Of a stretch of DNA of 64,000 nucleotides, positions 59,833 to 64,000 are shown one piece after another. The notes below the pieces were generated by a model, which worked only from the letters and a program-made list of their open reading frames with translations, was not told where the DNA came from and did not search any database. Made by a program: the position numbers and the translations under genes. Location: contig NC_054554.1 in assembly GCF_017654505.1 (NCBI RefSeq), positions 30,329,254 to 30,393,253 of the forward strand, in the 5' to 3' direction. Every line of letters starts with the position of its first letter. The stretch's first letter is position 1. The DNA comes from Polyodon spathula (Eukaryota; Chordata; Actinopteri; Acipenseriformes; Polyodontidae).

Positions 59833-62800
59833 GTTGCTAGAGGAGGGTTTTTCTGGGCAATTGGCCAAGCCCAAGACAGAAAGCACGTGTCATCCTTCTT
59901 GATGTGTCCGTGTCATGCATGTTGCTTTTCTACTGCACAGTGATAACAGCAAGCTCTGTTTCTACAGTATAGGACAGTAGTTTAGTGAATTAATAATCTC
60001 TTTGAACACTCTTTTTCATATATATTTTGTAATAAAGGCAATACACACATACATGAATTCTCCATATAATGATTAGTTTTCCCATCTGCTGGGTTAATTA
60101 TTGTCGTCTATTTTTAAAGTGCAGGCAGCGCATTTTTTCTTTCAGTAATATGTAGGGTTAGATGCGTGGGATTCCCCTGTGCACAGCAATGCTAGATCAT
60201 GCTAGATCAACATGTTCTTTTCACACACAAGTGTACTTAACCACTAAATACTGTCCTGATCTCCTCAAACTGCATCACCACAAGAGCGCTTTCCTGCTTG
60301 CACAGGAAATCCCCTGATTCGCATTCTCGCACCTTTGCTTCGCCTCCAAGTACAAGAAATGTACCTGATTAATTACATTGCTGCCTGCTGCCTATTGATC
60401 CTCTCACTAAAAGCAGGCTGTCCCATCGCTGCAATCGGATATCCTGGAAACGTTGCACTGAGAGAGGAGAAAGTGCTCTGGAGGAAATGGCCGAACAACA
60501 TTATTTAAAGAGTGATCATGGGCAGAGACACAATGGGTCACTGTTCACTGCTCTCTCACTCTCACTCCCCAGGCCACCATGAACGCTCGGCCCCAGAGGA
60601 TACTGGACTCCGGCTCCCTCACCCAGTCTGCCCCAGCCAGCCCCACCAGTAAGGGCATCCACATCCACCAGGTCGGGTGAGTGCGCTCCCAACTCTTTCA
60701 TTTAAACACGGTCAGATCCTGAGCCCTCCTGTGTTAAATCTAATTTAATCAAACAAGTCCTCCATACTCAAACCCTAGAGGACAGGAATGAAAGGTTTCT
60801 TCTCTGCGTGTCCATCCTGTTCTCTCTGAGCACTGAGTCCACCGACCCACGCATGCATTCCCCTCTCACCTGTGTGTCTCCACCCCGCTGTCTGGCCCAG
60901 GCTGTGACCCTGTCCTCGCAGGACTCTGATCTCTCTTGTGTCCCCCCTGTTCCAGAGGCTCGCCCCCGATGCCAAGCACCAGCAGCTCCAGCCTGACCAA
61001 CGAGGTCCCAAAGCCAGCAGGGAGAGAGCTTCCCTCGGCCCGGCCCCCCTACACTCCCACCCTGGGCGGTCAGGCGCCACACTCGCACCAGTTCACCAGG
61101 ACGCGCAAAATGTTCGACAAAGGTCCAGACCAGGTACAGCCTCTCTCTTCTGTCCTTTAACACTAGCCCCTAGCCCTTACCCTCCATTCGACCCCCCCCC
61201 CCACCTCCCTACCTAAACATCCATCTCTGACTTCTGCCCAGAGCTCTCACCTCCCATCCCTCTCCTTCACCCTCCTATTAAGTTGAGAATTTGGCTACAT
61301 CTGTCAACATTGACTCTAAACTATAATGTTTGTGTGCATGATCAGTCCAGGGCAATGGCAGACGTGGTAGATTTTCTGGGTTTCCAAGTTCATCACACGA
61401 AGTTAGGAGAAGTCATGAAAACTCCTGAGGAATAAACAGTGACAGTGCTAAGTCAGAGGCTTACATACTCAGTTCACACCTAGATGATAAGATGCATCTA
61501 CCTTCCATCCCCATCCTCCTGACGCACCGCCCCCCGGTCCCAGTCCTGATGCTTTCTCTGTTTCAGGGTGCCGATGATGGGGACGAGGGGGTGGGGCACC
61601 GGAACTTCATCACCGCGGCGATGCAGACCGGCCTCTGTGATTGGAGCGCCAAGTACTTCGCACAGCCAGTCATGAAGGTATGAGAAGAGCAATGCAGAAA
61701 GCTGCAAGTCTCCCCTAATGAACACTTTCACACCCAGGTCACTTTTCAGGTAGAGAATAACCCATTTGAAATAGTTTGTGTCTTATTCTGATTCATATTC
61801 CTATATTAGAGGTTGATGTTCTGCACGTTTGAGTTTTATTTCCTGTGCTGTCAGTGCAGTCTGCAGTTTTGATTGAGTTTCCCTTGACCGCTATACAAGT
61901 CTGCAGAGTTTTAAACAAACAGTATCTTCTTCAGCCCTGCAATGAAACTCCTACTGCCCGTCAATACGGACCGAGCCAGTCCAGATTTTACAATGAGCTG
62001 AATCCAACCCAGTAGAGCTCAGCAGTGCTTCCTGTCACTCATCCTGGATCTGGAGCTCGCTGTAAAACCTGGACTGGCTCAGTGGTGTCTGTACTGTAGA
62101 TATTTAGAGCCAGAACCTAGGAGAGCTTGGCAGTTGTCAAGGGATGCTCTGAGTCTGGAATTAAGATACATTGTGAGCTCTCGATTTTATTAAGCAAAAG
62201 TAAAAGTGAATTTTAATGCTCCCCAAAGGCACGAGATTCACTGTAATTGGCAGCCTGAGTCAATCTTAAATAATTGACCTCTGAGTGCTGCTTCATTATC
62301 GCTTGTAACCATATGGGACTGTTCCGGAAAGGAGTGAAATATTAAGGCGTTGGCACTTTGTTAAATGATGTTTGAGTTCCTGAGATTTTGCCCTGGCTTC
62401 CCAGATGAAACACATTACTTGCCTCTCTGTGCGGCACAGCATTTATTTCAATAGGATCTAAGTGATTTACTAAACAAACAAACACATTAAAAAAAAACAG
62501 TTTTTTTTTTTTTTTCCCAGACTAGAATGCTTGACCCAGTTACCTTCCGGAGCTTATTTTCATCCTAGACTGAATCGTTAAAACAGAAATTCCTTCTGCT
62601 TTGTTGTACTACACTAGCTTTTGAAAGACCGTCTTTGCTCACTGGCTTGAGACAAAGCAGTGTGTAAGAAACCACAGCGAACCAGCGATGCAGATCAGGG
62701 TGTCACTGAGCACTAGCAATGCTTTACAATCTTTACAGTCTATGTTGCCAAGTCCTTCACTTCTTTAAGAGCACCTGCAGCATGGCTCTATGTGCACGCT

Positions 62801-63938
62801 GTGCCGGGTAGTGACAATGAAGCTGCAGCAAGGCTCTGTGTGCACTGTGCTGGGCAGTGACAATGAAGCTGCAGTGTCTGCCCCTGCTGCTCAGTGAGGG
62901 ACACACGGTGTAACCTGCTGTCTCTGTCCTCAGATCCCGGAGGAGCACGATGTGGAGAGCCACGTGAGAAAGGAGCGCGAGTGGAGATTCCTGAGGAACG
63001 CCCTGGTGAGGCGGCAGAGCCAGTGCATCACGCAGAGAGGTGAGCACGGCTGATTACTGCCTGTACTGCACTGCCCCACCCCAGCAAGAAGCAGCACAAT
63101 GGAGATTTTGCAGTGTCTCTCGGAGTTCCTTGCAGGAGCAGTGGATGGAGTTGTTCCAGGATATCCCACCTCAGTGTAGGATGCCGCCCTCCTCCACCTC
63201 CCCTTGATTCAGAGCGCTGGTAGCCTGGGATGAGTCACTGCATTTAATCTGTTTCATAGTTTCTGGCTGCTGAACTTCCCAGTTCCCCCTGTGAAGTCAG
63301 ACTAGAATACAAAGAGAATGGTTGAGTTCCTCAGGTCAGCCCGGCTCTTTGTATCTGCTTAACCCTGAGTGGGACGGTGCAGTGCCAGAGAGACCAATTA
63401 ATATACAGAGTAAAGACATGCATGCACATACACAACACGCTCACTAACACGTTGCTGCACACACACGCACACACGTACTGGCACACACAGGACCCGGTAG
63501 TACTCACTGTGACACACGCTGTACTGGGTGGGTAGTCATCTCCGCCCTCCCTGTGCTTTTGTTCTCCCTCTCTCTGCTCTGCAGGTATAACCCGTCTGGA
63601 TGACCAGATCTTCATCAACAGGAACCCCGGGGTCCCCTCAGTGGTCAAGTTCCACCCCTTCAACCCGTGCATCGCTGTGGCAGACAAGGACAGCATCTGG
63701 TAAGGGTCTGATCTGGCACGGTCATCCACAGGGATAGCGAGTCACAGTGAAGCACAGTGAGCAGCTCCCTAACCCCAAGCTCTCTGTCCCTTTCCCCCCT
63801 CCGACACACACAGTTTCTGGGACTGGGAGAAGGGAGAGAAGCTGGATTATTTCTACAATGGGAACCCTCGCTACACCCGGATCACTGCCATGGAGTATCT
63901 CAATGGGCATGACTGCTCTCTGCTGCTCACAGCTACAG
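30766..63938 (+). CDS. RPTOR: Raptor, regulatory-associated protein of mTOR (24 consecutive exons, both ends missing)
   Basis: Raptor is the scaffold of mTORC1. It recruits TOS-motif substrates to mTOR and binds Rag GTPases at the lysosome. Twenty-four exons totalling 2914 nt join in one uninterrupted frame of 971 codons plus one base. They match about residues 117-1089 of the 1335-residue human protein as I remember it. In order they encode the second half of the caspase-like RNC domain ([10 protein letters not shown] and VYDCSNAG, the His/Cys dyad positions), the alpha-helical armadillo repeats, the Ser-rich linker with AMPK and other phosphosites, and the first WD40 blades. All introns are GT-AG. 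The N-terminal 116 residues were not found upstream and the C-terminal WD40 blades lie beyond the window. Identity to human is high throughout, so the call is secure. The gene is about tenfold more compact than in human. Confidence 0.97.
30906..31108 (+). repeat. 39/40-bp array founded on the RPTOR exon 1 splice donor
   Basis: The unit runs from GATCTGGGTCTTCAA in the exon across the donor to GGTAACACAAGG. Copies start at 30906 (exonic), 30945, 30985, 31025 and 31065, with a partial one at 31104. Each complete copy keeps a potential donor: AAG|GTACAG, AAG|GTTCAG, then GAG|GTACAG three times. Confidence 0.93.
31109..31961 (+). other. RPTOR: RPTOR intron after visible exon 1, remainder
   Basis: Nothing recognised besides a GCTGCTGCTGCCGCTGC run near 31182-31200. 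Confidence 0.6.
31962..32108 (+). CDS. RPTOR: RPTOR visible exon 2 (RNC domain, DCSNAG)
   Basis: 49 codons, phase 0, [14 protein letters not shown] to QREQELE; human 170-218. It contains YDCSNAG with the Cys at the position of the caspase nucleophile. Raptor has no known protease activity. The donor is GTAGGG. Confidence 0.97.
32109..33689 (+). other. RPTOR: RPTOR intron with (GT)n and (CT)n
   Basis: A (GT)n tract begins 12 nt after the donor (about 32120-32145). A (CT)n run (about 33662-33687) forms the polypyrimidine tract of the next acceptor. Nothing else recognised. Confidence 0.6.
33690..33865 (+). CDS. RPTOR: RPTOR visible exon 3
   Basis: 176 nt, [12 protein letters not shown] to KIALRW with the Trp codon split TG|G; human 219-277. 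It closes the RNC region ([29 protein letters not shown]). The human stretch ATELLPMIPDLP reads [12 protein letters not shown] here. Confidence 0.97.
33866..35959 (+). other. RPTOR: RPTOR intron, first part
   Basis: A pair of A-box-like motifs (GTGGTCTAGTGGTTAGAGCT and a variant) lies at about 34305-34370. No other feature recognised. Confidence 0.5.
34305..34370 (+). repeat. Paired tRNA A-box-like motifs
   Basis: Two copies of a GTGGTCTAGTGGTT motif about 40 bp apart, matching the cluster at 926-1105 in motif and approximate spacing. No B box follows. Confidence 0.4.
35960..36645. repeat. 40-bp minisatellite, about 17 copies
   Basis: The unit is GATCAGACGCTGCGTTTCCC followed by TGTGTCTCTCCCTGACTCGA, with substitutions such as CTCTCC/CTGTCC and ACTCGA/ACCCGA and two shortened copies near the end. 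It lies in the RPTOR intron between visible exons 3 and 4. Confidence 0.93.
36646..39299 (+). other. RPTOR: RPTOR intron, second part
   Basis: Contains a CR1-like LINE 3' fragment (37303-37444). No other feature recognised. Confidence 0.5.
37303..37444 (-). mobile_element. CR1-like LINE 3'-end fragment
   Basis: It shares the 3' terminal sequence of copies 1 and 2 (AAACGAGAGGAGGCCATTC, CATCTTGCTCGTTTGG, GAAGGATCCCAGGGTGTCAG) in minus orientation and carries small deletions. It is about 140 bp and non-coding. Confidence 0.85.
39300..39359 (+). CDS. RPTOR: RPTOR visible exon 4
   Basis: 60 nt, from the last base of Trp through [19 protein letters not shown] plus two bases of Lys; human 277-297. 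Human has FCMQKCVSLVPG. The donor is GTAGGT, created inside AAG|TAG by a phase-2 junction. Confidence 0.96.
39360..40329 (+). other. RPTOR: RPTOR intron, part before the 49-bp array
   Basis: A (CT)n run at about 39978-40004 and nothing else recognised. Confidence 0.5.
40330..40866. repeat. 49-bp minisatellite, about 11 copies
   Basis: The unit is GTCACCCCATGGTGTCCTGC followed by AGTGGGGCTGGAGATGGCCA and GGGAGCAGG, with frequent C/T and A/G differences between copies. It is stop-poor in all plus frames, so meaningless long frames occur. Confidence 0.93.
40867..41564 (+). other. RPTOR: RPTOR intron, part after the 49-bp array
   Basis: Nothing recognised. Confidence 0.5.
41565..41665 (+). CDS. 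RPTOR: RPTOR visible exon 5
   Basis: 101 nt, [20 protein letters not shown] to NVLPR plus one base of Asp; human 297-331. Residue-for-residue match to human over this exon as I remember it. Confidence 0.97.
42029..42173 (+). CDS. RPTOR: RPTOR visible exon 6 (armadillo region)
   Basis: 145 nt, [19 protein letters not shown] to PPTYMHAM plus two bases of Trp; human 331-379. The acceptor is TGCCCACAG and the donor GTGAGT. Confidence 0.97.
42400..42556. repeat. 28-bp tandem repeat
   Basis: Units of TTGATTCTCGTTCTGTCTCC followed by GCTCTCTC, about five copies, the first ones shortened. Confidence 0.8.
42641..42855 (-). mobile_element. Degenerate CR1-like LINE 3' end
   Basis: CACAAGGAGGCCGTTCAGCC, a TCGTCCGGTT stretch and CTAGGTAACCCACTCCACTC resemble the 3' region of the two long LINE copies but with many changes, which suggests an older insertion or a related family. 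Confidence 0.55.
43148..43209. repeat. (AT)n microsatellite
   Basis: About 31 AT dinucleotides in an RPTOR intron, followed by two AAGCATGCGGACCCC repeats. Confidence 0.93.
43395..43470 (+). CDS. RPTOR: RPTOR visible exon 7
   Basis: 76 nt, [20 protein letters not shown] to GTAFR; human 379-404. The donor GTAAGT is strong. Essentially identical to human. Confidence 0.97.
43471..44579 (+). other. RPTOR: RPTOR intron before the 43-bp array
   Basis: A (CA)n microsatellite with a CG-interrupted start lies at about 44190-44312. Nothing else recognised. Confidence 0.5.
44580..46265. repeat. 43-bp minisatellite, about 39 copies
   Basis: The unit is CCTGCACTGTCCCTGGGGTG followed by CTGCTCTGCACACCCTGTAT and CAG. 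It is very homogeneous and the largest array of the window. A few copies differ by A for T in CACTGT or by one G. The segment at 45905-45970 holds a local rearrangement. The unit has no stop in any plus frame and 43 is not a multiple of three, so all three frames stay open for about 1.7 kb. Confidence 0.95.
46266..47020 (+). other. RPTOR: RPTOR intron after the 43-bp array
   Basis: Nothing recognised besides the acceptor CTCTCCATAG at its end. Confidence 0.5.
47021..47122 (+). CDS. RPTOR: RPTOR visible exon 8
   Basis: 34 codons, phase 0, [16 protein letters not shown] to EQLPIVLQ; human 405-438, identical as remembered. Part of the armadillo repeats. Confidence 0.97.
47123..49305 (+). other. 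RPTOR: RPTOR intron
   Basis: (CA)n at about 47823-47887 and (AT)n at about 48132-48152. No other feature recognised in 2.2 kb. Confidence 0.5.
49306..49389 (+). CDS. RPTOR: RPTOR visible exon 9
   Basis: 28 codons, phase 0, [16 protein letters not shown] to GPWAVSL; human 439-466. The donor is GTGAGT. Confidence 0.97.
49430..49742 (+). repeat. Complex (CA)-rich array with higher-order repeat
   Basis: CA dinucleotides interrupted by AAGCTCACACACAGGCAC and CACACAGGCTCACAC blocks that recur about every 115-120 bp. It fills most of the 394-bp intron between visible exons 9 and 10. Confidence 0.9.
49784..49894 (+). CDS. RPTOR: RPTOR visible exon 10
   Basis: 37 codons, phase 0, [17 protein letters not shown] to WAKILAVDS; human 467-503. 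Armadillo helices. The donor is GTGAGT. Confidence 0.97.
49895..50262 (+). other. RPTOR: RPTOR intron
   Basis: A 368-bp GT-AG intron. Nothing recognised. Confidence 0.7.
50263..50337 (+). CDS. RPTOR: RPTOR visible exon 11
   Basis: 25 codons, phase 0, [18 protein letters not shown] to DPYMP; human 504-528, identical as remembered. Confidence 0.97.
50368..50442 (-). mobile_element. tRNA-like SINE head inside a 157-bp RPTOR intron
   Basis: On the minus strand GAGTGGCCGGGTGGTGCAGC (A-box-like) is followed about 45 nt later by GGGTTCAAATCGGG (B-box-like), the arrangement of a tRNA or SINE head. The ends do not pair as an acceptor stem, so it is not a functional tRNA. It takes up nearly half of the intron between visible exons 11 and 12. 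Confidence 0.55.
50495..50560 (+). CDS. RPTOR: RPTOR visible exon 12
   Basis: 22 codons, phase 0, [16 protein letters not shown] to SYNTGQ; human 529-550 with minor changes (human EHRTMTAF, SYHTGQ). Confidence 0.97.
50713..50904 (+). CDS. RPTOR: RPTOR visible exon 13
   Basis: 64 codons, phase 0, [17 protein letters not shown] to LSDPIPE; human 551-614. It has the armadillo motif [17 protein letters not shown]. The donor GTGCGG is the weakest of the gene. Confidence 0.97.
50905..52023 (+). other. RPTOR: RPTOR intron
   Basis: A G homopolymer at about 51672-51679. Nothing else recognised. Confidence 0.5.
52024..52164 (+). CDS. RPTOR: RPTOR visible exon 14
   Basis: 47 codons, phase 0, [18 protein letters not shown] to GSPVVRK; human 615-661. 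Last armadillo repeats. Confidence 0.97.
52290..52410 (+). CDS. RPTOR: RPTOR visible exon 15
   Basis: 121 nt, [17 protein letters not shown] to AVPSLASTT plus one base of Glu; human 662-701. Where human has PSPATTE with Ser696-Pro, this protein has PSLASTTE, so the proline-directed site is lost. Confidence 0.97.
52516..52656 (+). CDS. RPTOR: RPTOR visible exon 16 (AMPK/RSK phosphosites)
   Basis: 141 nt, from Glu-701 through [19 protein letters not shown] and SSYGNIRA to NLSEE plus one base; human 701-748. [10 protein letters not shown] keeps Ser719, Ser721 and the AMPK site Ser722. Human LTP with Thr706 reads LNP here. The last 28 nt plus donor GTAAGACATG form the first unit of a 21-copy array. 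Confidence 0.97.
52629..54055 (+). repeat. 68-bp array founded on the RPTOR exon 16 splice donor, about 21 copies
   Basis: The unit is CTGCAGAACCTGATCATCAG followed by CGAGGAGGGTAAGACATGAG, AGAGAGGGGAGCTCTGAGAG and CAGGGGGG. The first copy (52629-52696) is the end of exon 16 and the start of its intron, differing only as CTGAACCTCAGC. Later copies start at 52697, 52765 and so on to 53986. Two copies carry 1-2 base deletions. Each copy retains GAGG|GTAAGA. Confidence 0.96.
54118..54276 (+). CDS. RPTOR: RPTOR visible exon 17 (AMPK site Ser792)
   Basis: 159 nt if the upstream AG of TCAGTAG is used, 156 if the downstream one (54121). It reads [18 protein letters not shown] to SLNSLIG; human 748-801. 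[12 protein letters not shown] keeps the AMPK site Ser792. The upstream acceptor gives EEVGGPITF, equal in length to human EESGGAVAF. Confidence 0.96.
54600..54840. repeat. Degenerate 33-37-bp tandem repeat
   Basis: About seven units of the type TCTAGAGTCCACACCCCC plus ACACTCCTCGCTGTTC, increasingly divergent towards the 3' end. Confidence 0.75.
55741..56040 (-). pseudogene. Decayed hAT/ZNF862-like BED or TTF zinc-finger fragment
   Basis: On the minus strand an acidic segment ([20 protein letters not shown], then [11 protein letters not shown]) is followed, after a frameshift, by [20 protein letters not shown]. The W-L-x-Y...G-M-x-C-x-x-C arrangement is typical of the N-terminal zinc finger of hAT-derived proteins such as ZNF862-like genes. 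The frame is broken by stops, so this is a relic. The family call is from memory of the motif only. Confidence 0.45.
57409..57527 (+). CDS. RPTOR: RPTOR visible exon 18
   Basis: 119 nt, last two bases of Gly then [18 protein letters not shown] to LNSIAYK; human 801-840. The human stretch PEVSDVAMK reads PEVYDLAMK. The donor is GTAGTG. Confidence 0.97.
58812..59215. repeat. 59-bp minisatellite, 7 copies
   Basis: The unit is GAGGAAGGAGGGATTTCTAC followed by ACAGTGGGTACAGTACTCCC and CTCTGCGTGTGATTTGAAA. The copies are nearly identical, which suggests recent expansion. Confidence 0.95.
59749..59829. repeat. (AT)n microsatellite
   Basis: AT dinucleotides with two TATTATA interruptions. Confidence 0.93.
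60573..60676 (+). CDS. RPTOR: RPTOR visible exon 19 (Ser859/Ser863 region)
   Basis: 104 nt, [19 protein letters not shown] to GIHIHQV plus two bases of Gly; human 841-875. [13 protein letters not shown] keeps the Ser859 and Ser863 positions, the latter an mTOR/MAPK-type Ser-Pro site. Confidence 0.96.
60956..61133 (+). CDS. RPTOR: RPTOR visible exon 20 (Ser/Pro-rich linker)
   Basis: 178 nt, last base of Gly then [18 protein letters not shown] to MFDKGPDQ; human 875-936. It keeps Ser877-Pro. It is two residues shorter than human and the most divergent exon, as expected for a disordered linker. [15 protein letters not shown] is conserved. Confidence 0.95.
61134..61566 (+). other. RPTOR: RPTOR intron
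   Basis: 433 bp; nothing recognised. Confidence 0.6.
61567..61677 (+). CDS. RPTOR: RPTOR visible exon 21
   Basis: 37 codons, phase 0, [19 protein letters not shown] to FAQPVMK; human 937-973 (TADDADDAAGHKSFISATV in human). [17 protein letters not shown] is strongly conserved. Confidence 0.96.
61678..62933 (+). other. RPTOR: RPTOR intron
   Basis: 1256 bp; nothing recognised apart from a T homopolymer near 62501-62515. Confidence 0.5.
62934..63039 (+). CDS. RPTOR: RPTOR visible exon 22
   Basis: 106 nt, [19 protein letters not shown] to CITQR plus one base of Gly; human 974-1009. It leads into the WD40 propeller. Confidence 0.96.
63040..63584 (+). other. RPTOR: RPTOR intron
   Basis: 545 bp; a short CA-rich stretch near 63420-63490, nothing else. 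Confidence 0.6.
63585..63699 (+). CDS. RPTOR: RPTOR visible exon 23 (WD40 start)
   Basis: 115 nt, [20 protein letters not shown] to VADKDSI plus two bases of Cys; human 1009-1047. [18 protein letters not shown] begins the first WD40 blade. Confidence 0.97.
63814..63938 (+). CDS. RPTOR: RPTOR visible exon 24 (WD40, last in window)
   Basis: 125 nt, last base of Cys then [18 protein letters not shown] to LLLTAT plus one base of Asp; human 1047-1089. The donor GTAAGG follows. The remaining WD40 blades lie beyond the right edge. Confidence 0.97.
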
Positions 63939-64000
63939 GTAAGGGAGAGCTCGATGAGGAACACACCTGCGCAGGTAAACCAGAGAGCAGCGGGCATGTG

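Larger units (their letters stand above)
57528..60572 (+). other. RPTOR: RPTOR intron
   Basis: It contains a 59-bp array (58812-59215) and an (AT)n run (about 59749-59829). Nothing else recognised. Confidence 0.5.

Overview
The window is vertebrate nuclear DNA. It has small exons split by GT-AG introns, non-LTR retrotransposons, tRNA-derived SINEs, many micro- and minisatellites, and a 500-N assembly gap. The two recognisable genes, the CR1-like LINE with its (TTCTTATG)n tail, and a SINE tail of fish L2 type point to a ray-finned fish. I lean towards a non-teleost lineage such as sturgeon, paddlefish or gar, but that is inference. No bacterial or viral gene systems were seen.

Layout. Positions 1-8970 are intergenic and repeat-rich: a 54-bp minisatellite at 2.4-3.2 kb, a CR1-like LINE copy at 3.7-4.9 kb, an 18-bp array at 5.1-5.3 kb, and a 42/44-bp array at 7.6-8.7 kb. 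NPTX1 (neuronal pentraxin 1) is complete on the minus strand at 9840-13819. It has five coding exons encoding 431 residues, a likely 3' UTR down to a poly(A) signal at 8991, and a TATA box at 14182. Its 5' UTR carries about 236 bp of (CA)n that runs into the start codon. From 14.2 to 30.7 kb lies the head-to-head intergenic region or the 5' part of RPTOR. It holds a poly-C tract, a 37-bp array running into the gap (15748-16247), a 52-bp array, a MITE, a short interstitial telomere repeat, and a second CR1-like LINE copy on the minus strand.

RPTOR (raptor, the mTORC1 scaffold) fills 30766-63938 on the plus strand. I could place 24 consecutive coding exons whose phases join without a break (2914 nt, 971 codons plus one base). 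They match about residues 117-1089 of the 1335-residue human protein. The first 116 residues were not found and may lie in the gap. The last roughly 250 residues continue past the right edge. NPTX1 and RPTOR are also divergent neighbours in human (chromosome 17q25), so the synteny is conserved, but here it is far more compact.

The most striking observation is that two minisatellites inside RPTOR are founded on authentic exon-intron junctions. The 3' end of visible exon 16 plus its 5' splice site is repeated about 21 times as a 68-bp unit (52629-54055). The 3' end of visible exon 1 plus its donor is repeated five times as a 39/40-bp unit (30906-31108). The gene therefore carries long tandem series of near-identical splice donors. 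Using the second donor of the exon-1 array would add 13 in-frame residues. Using any later donor of the exon-16 array would hit a stop codon almost at once.
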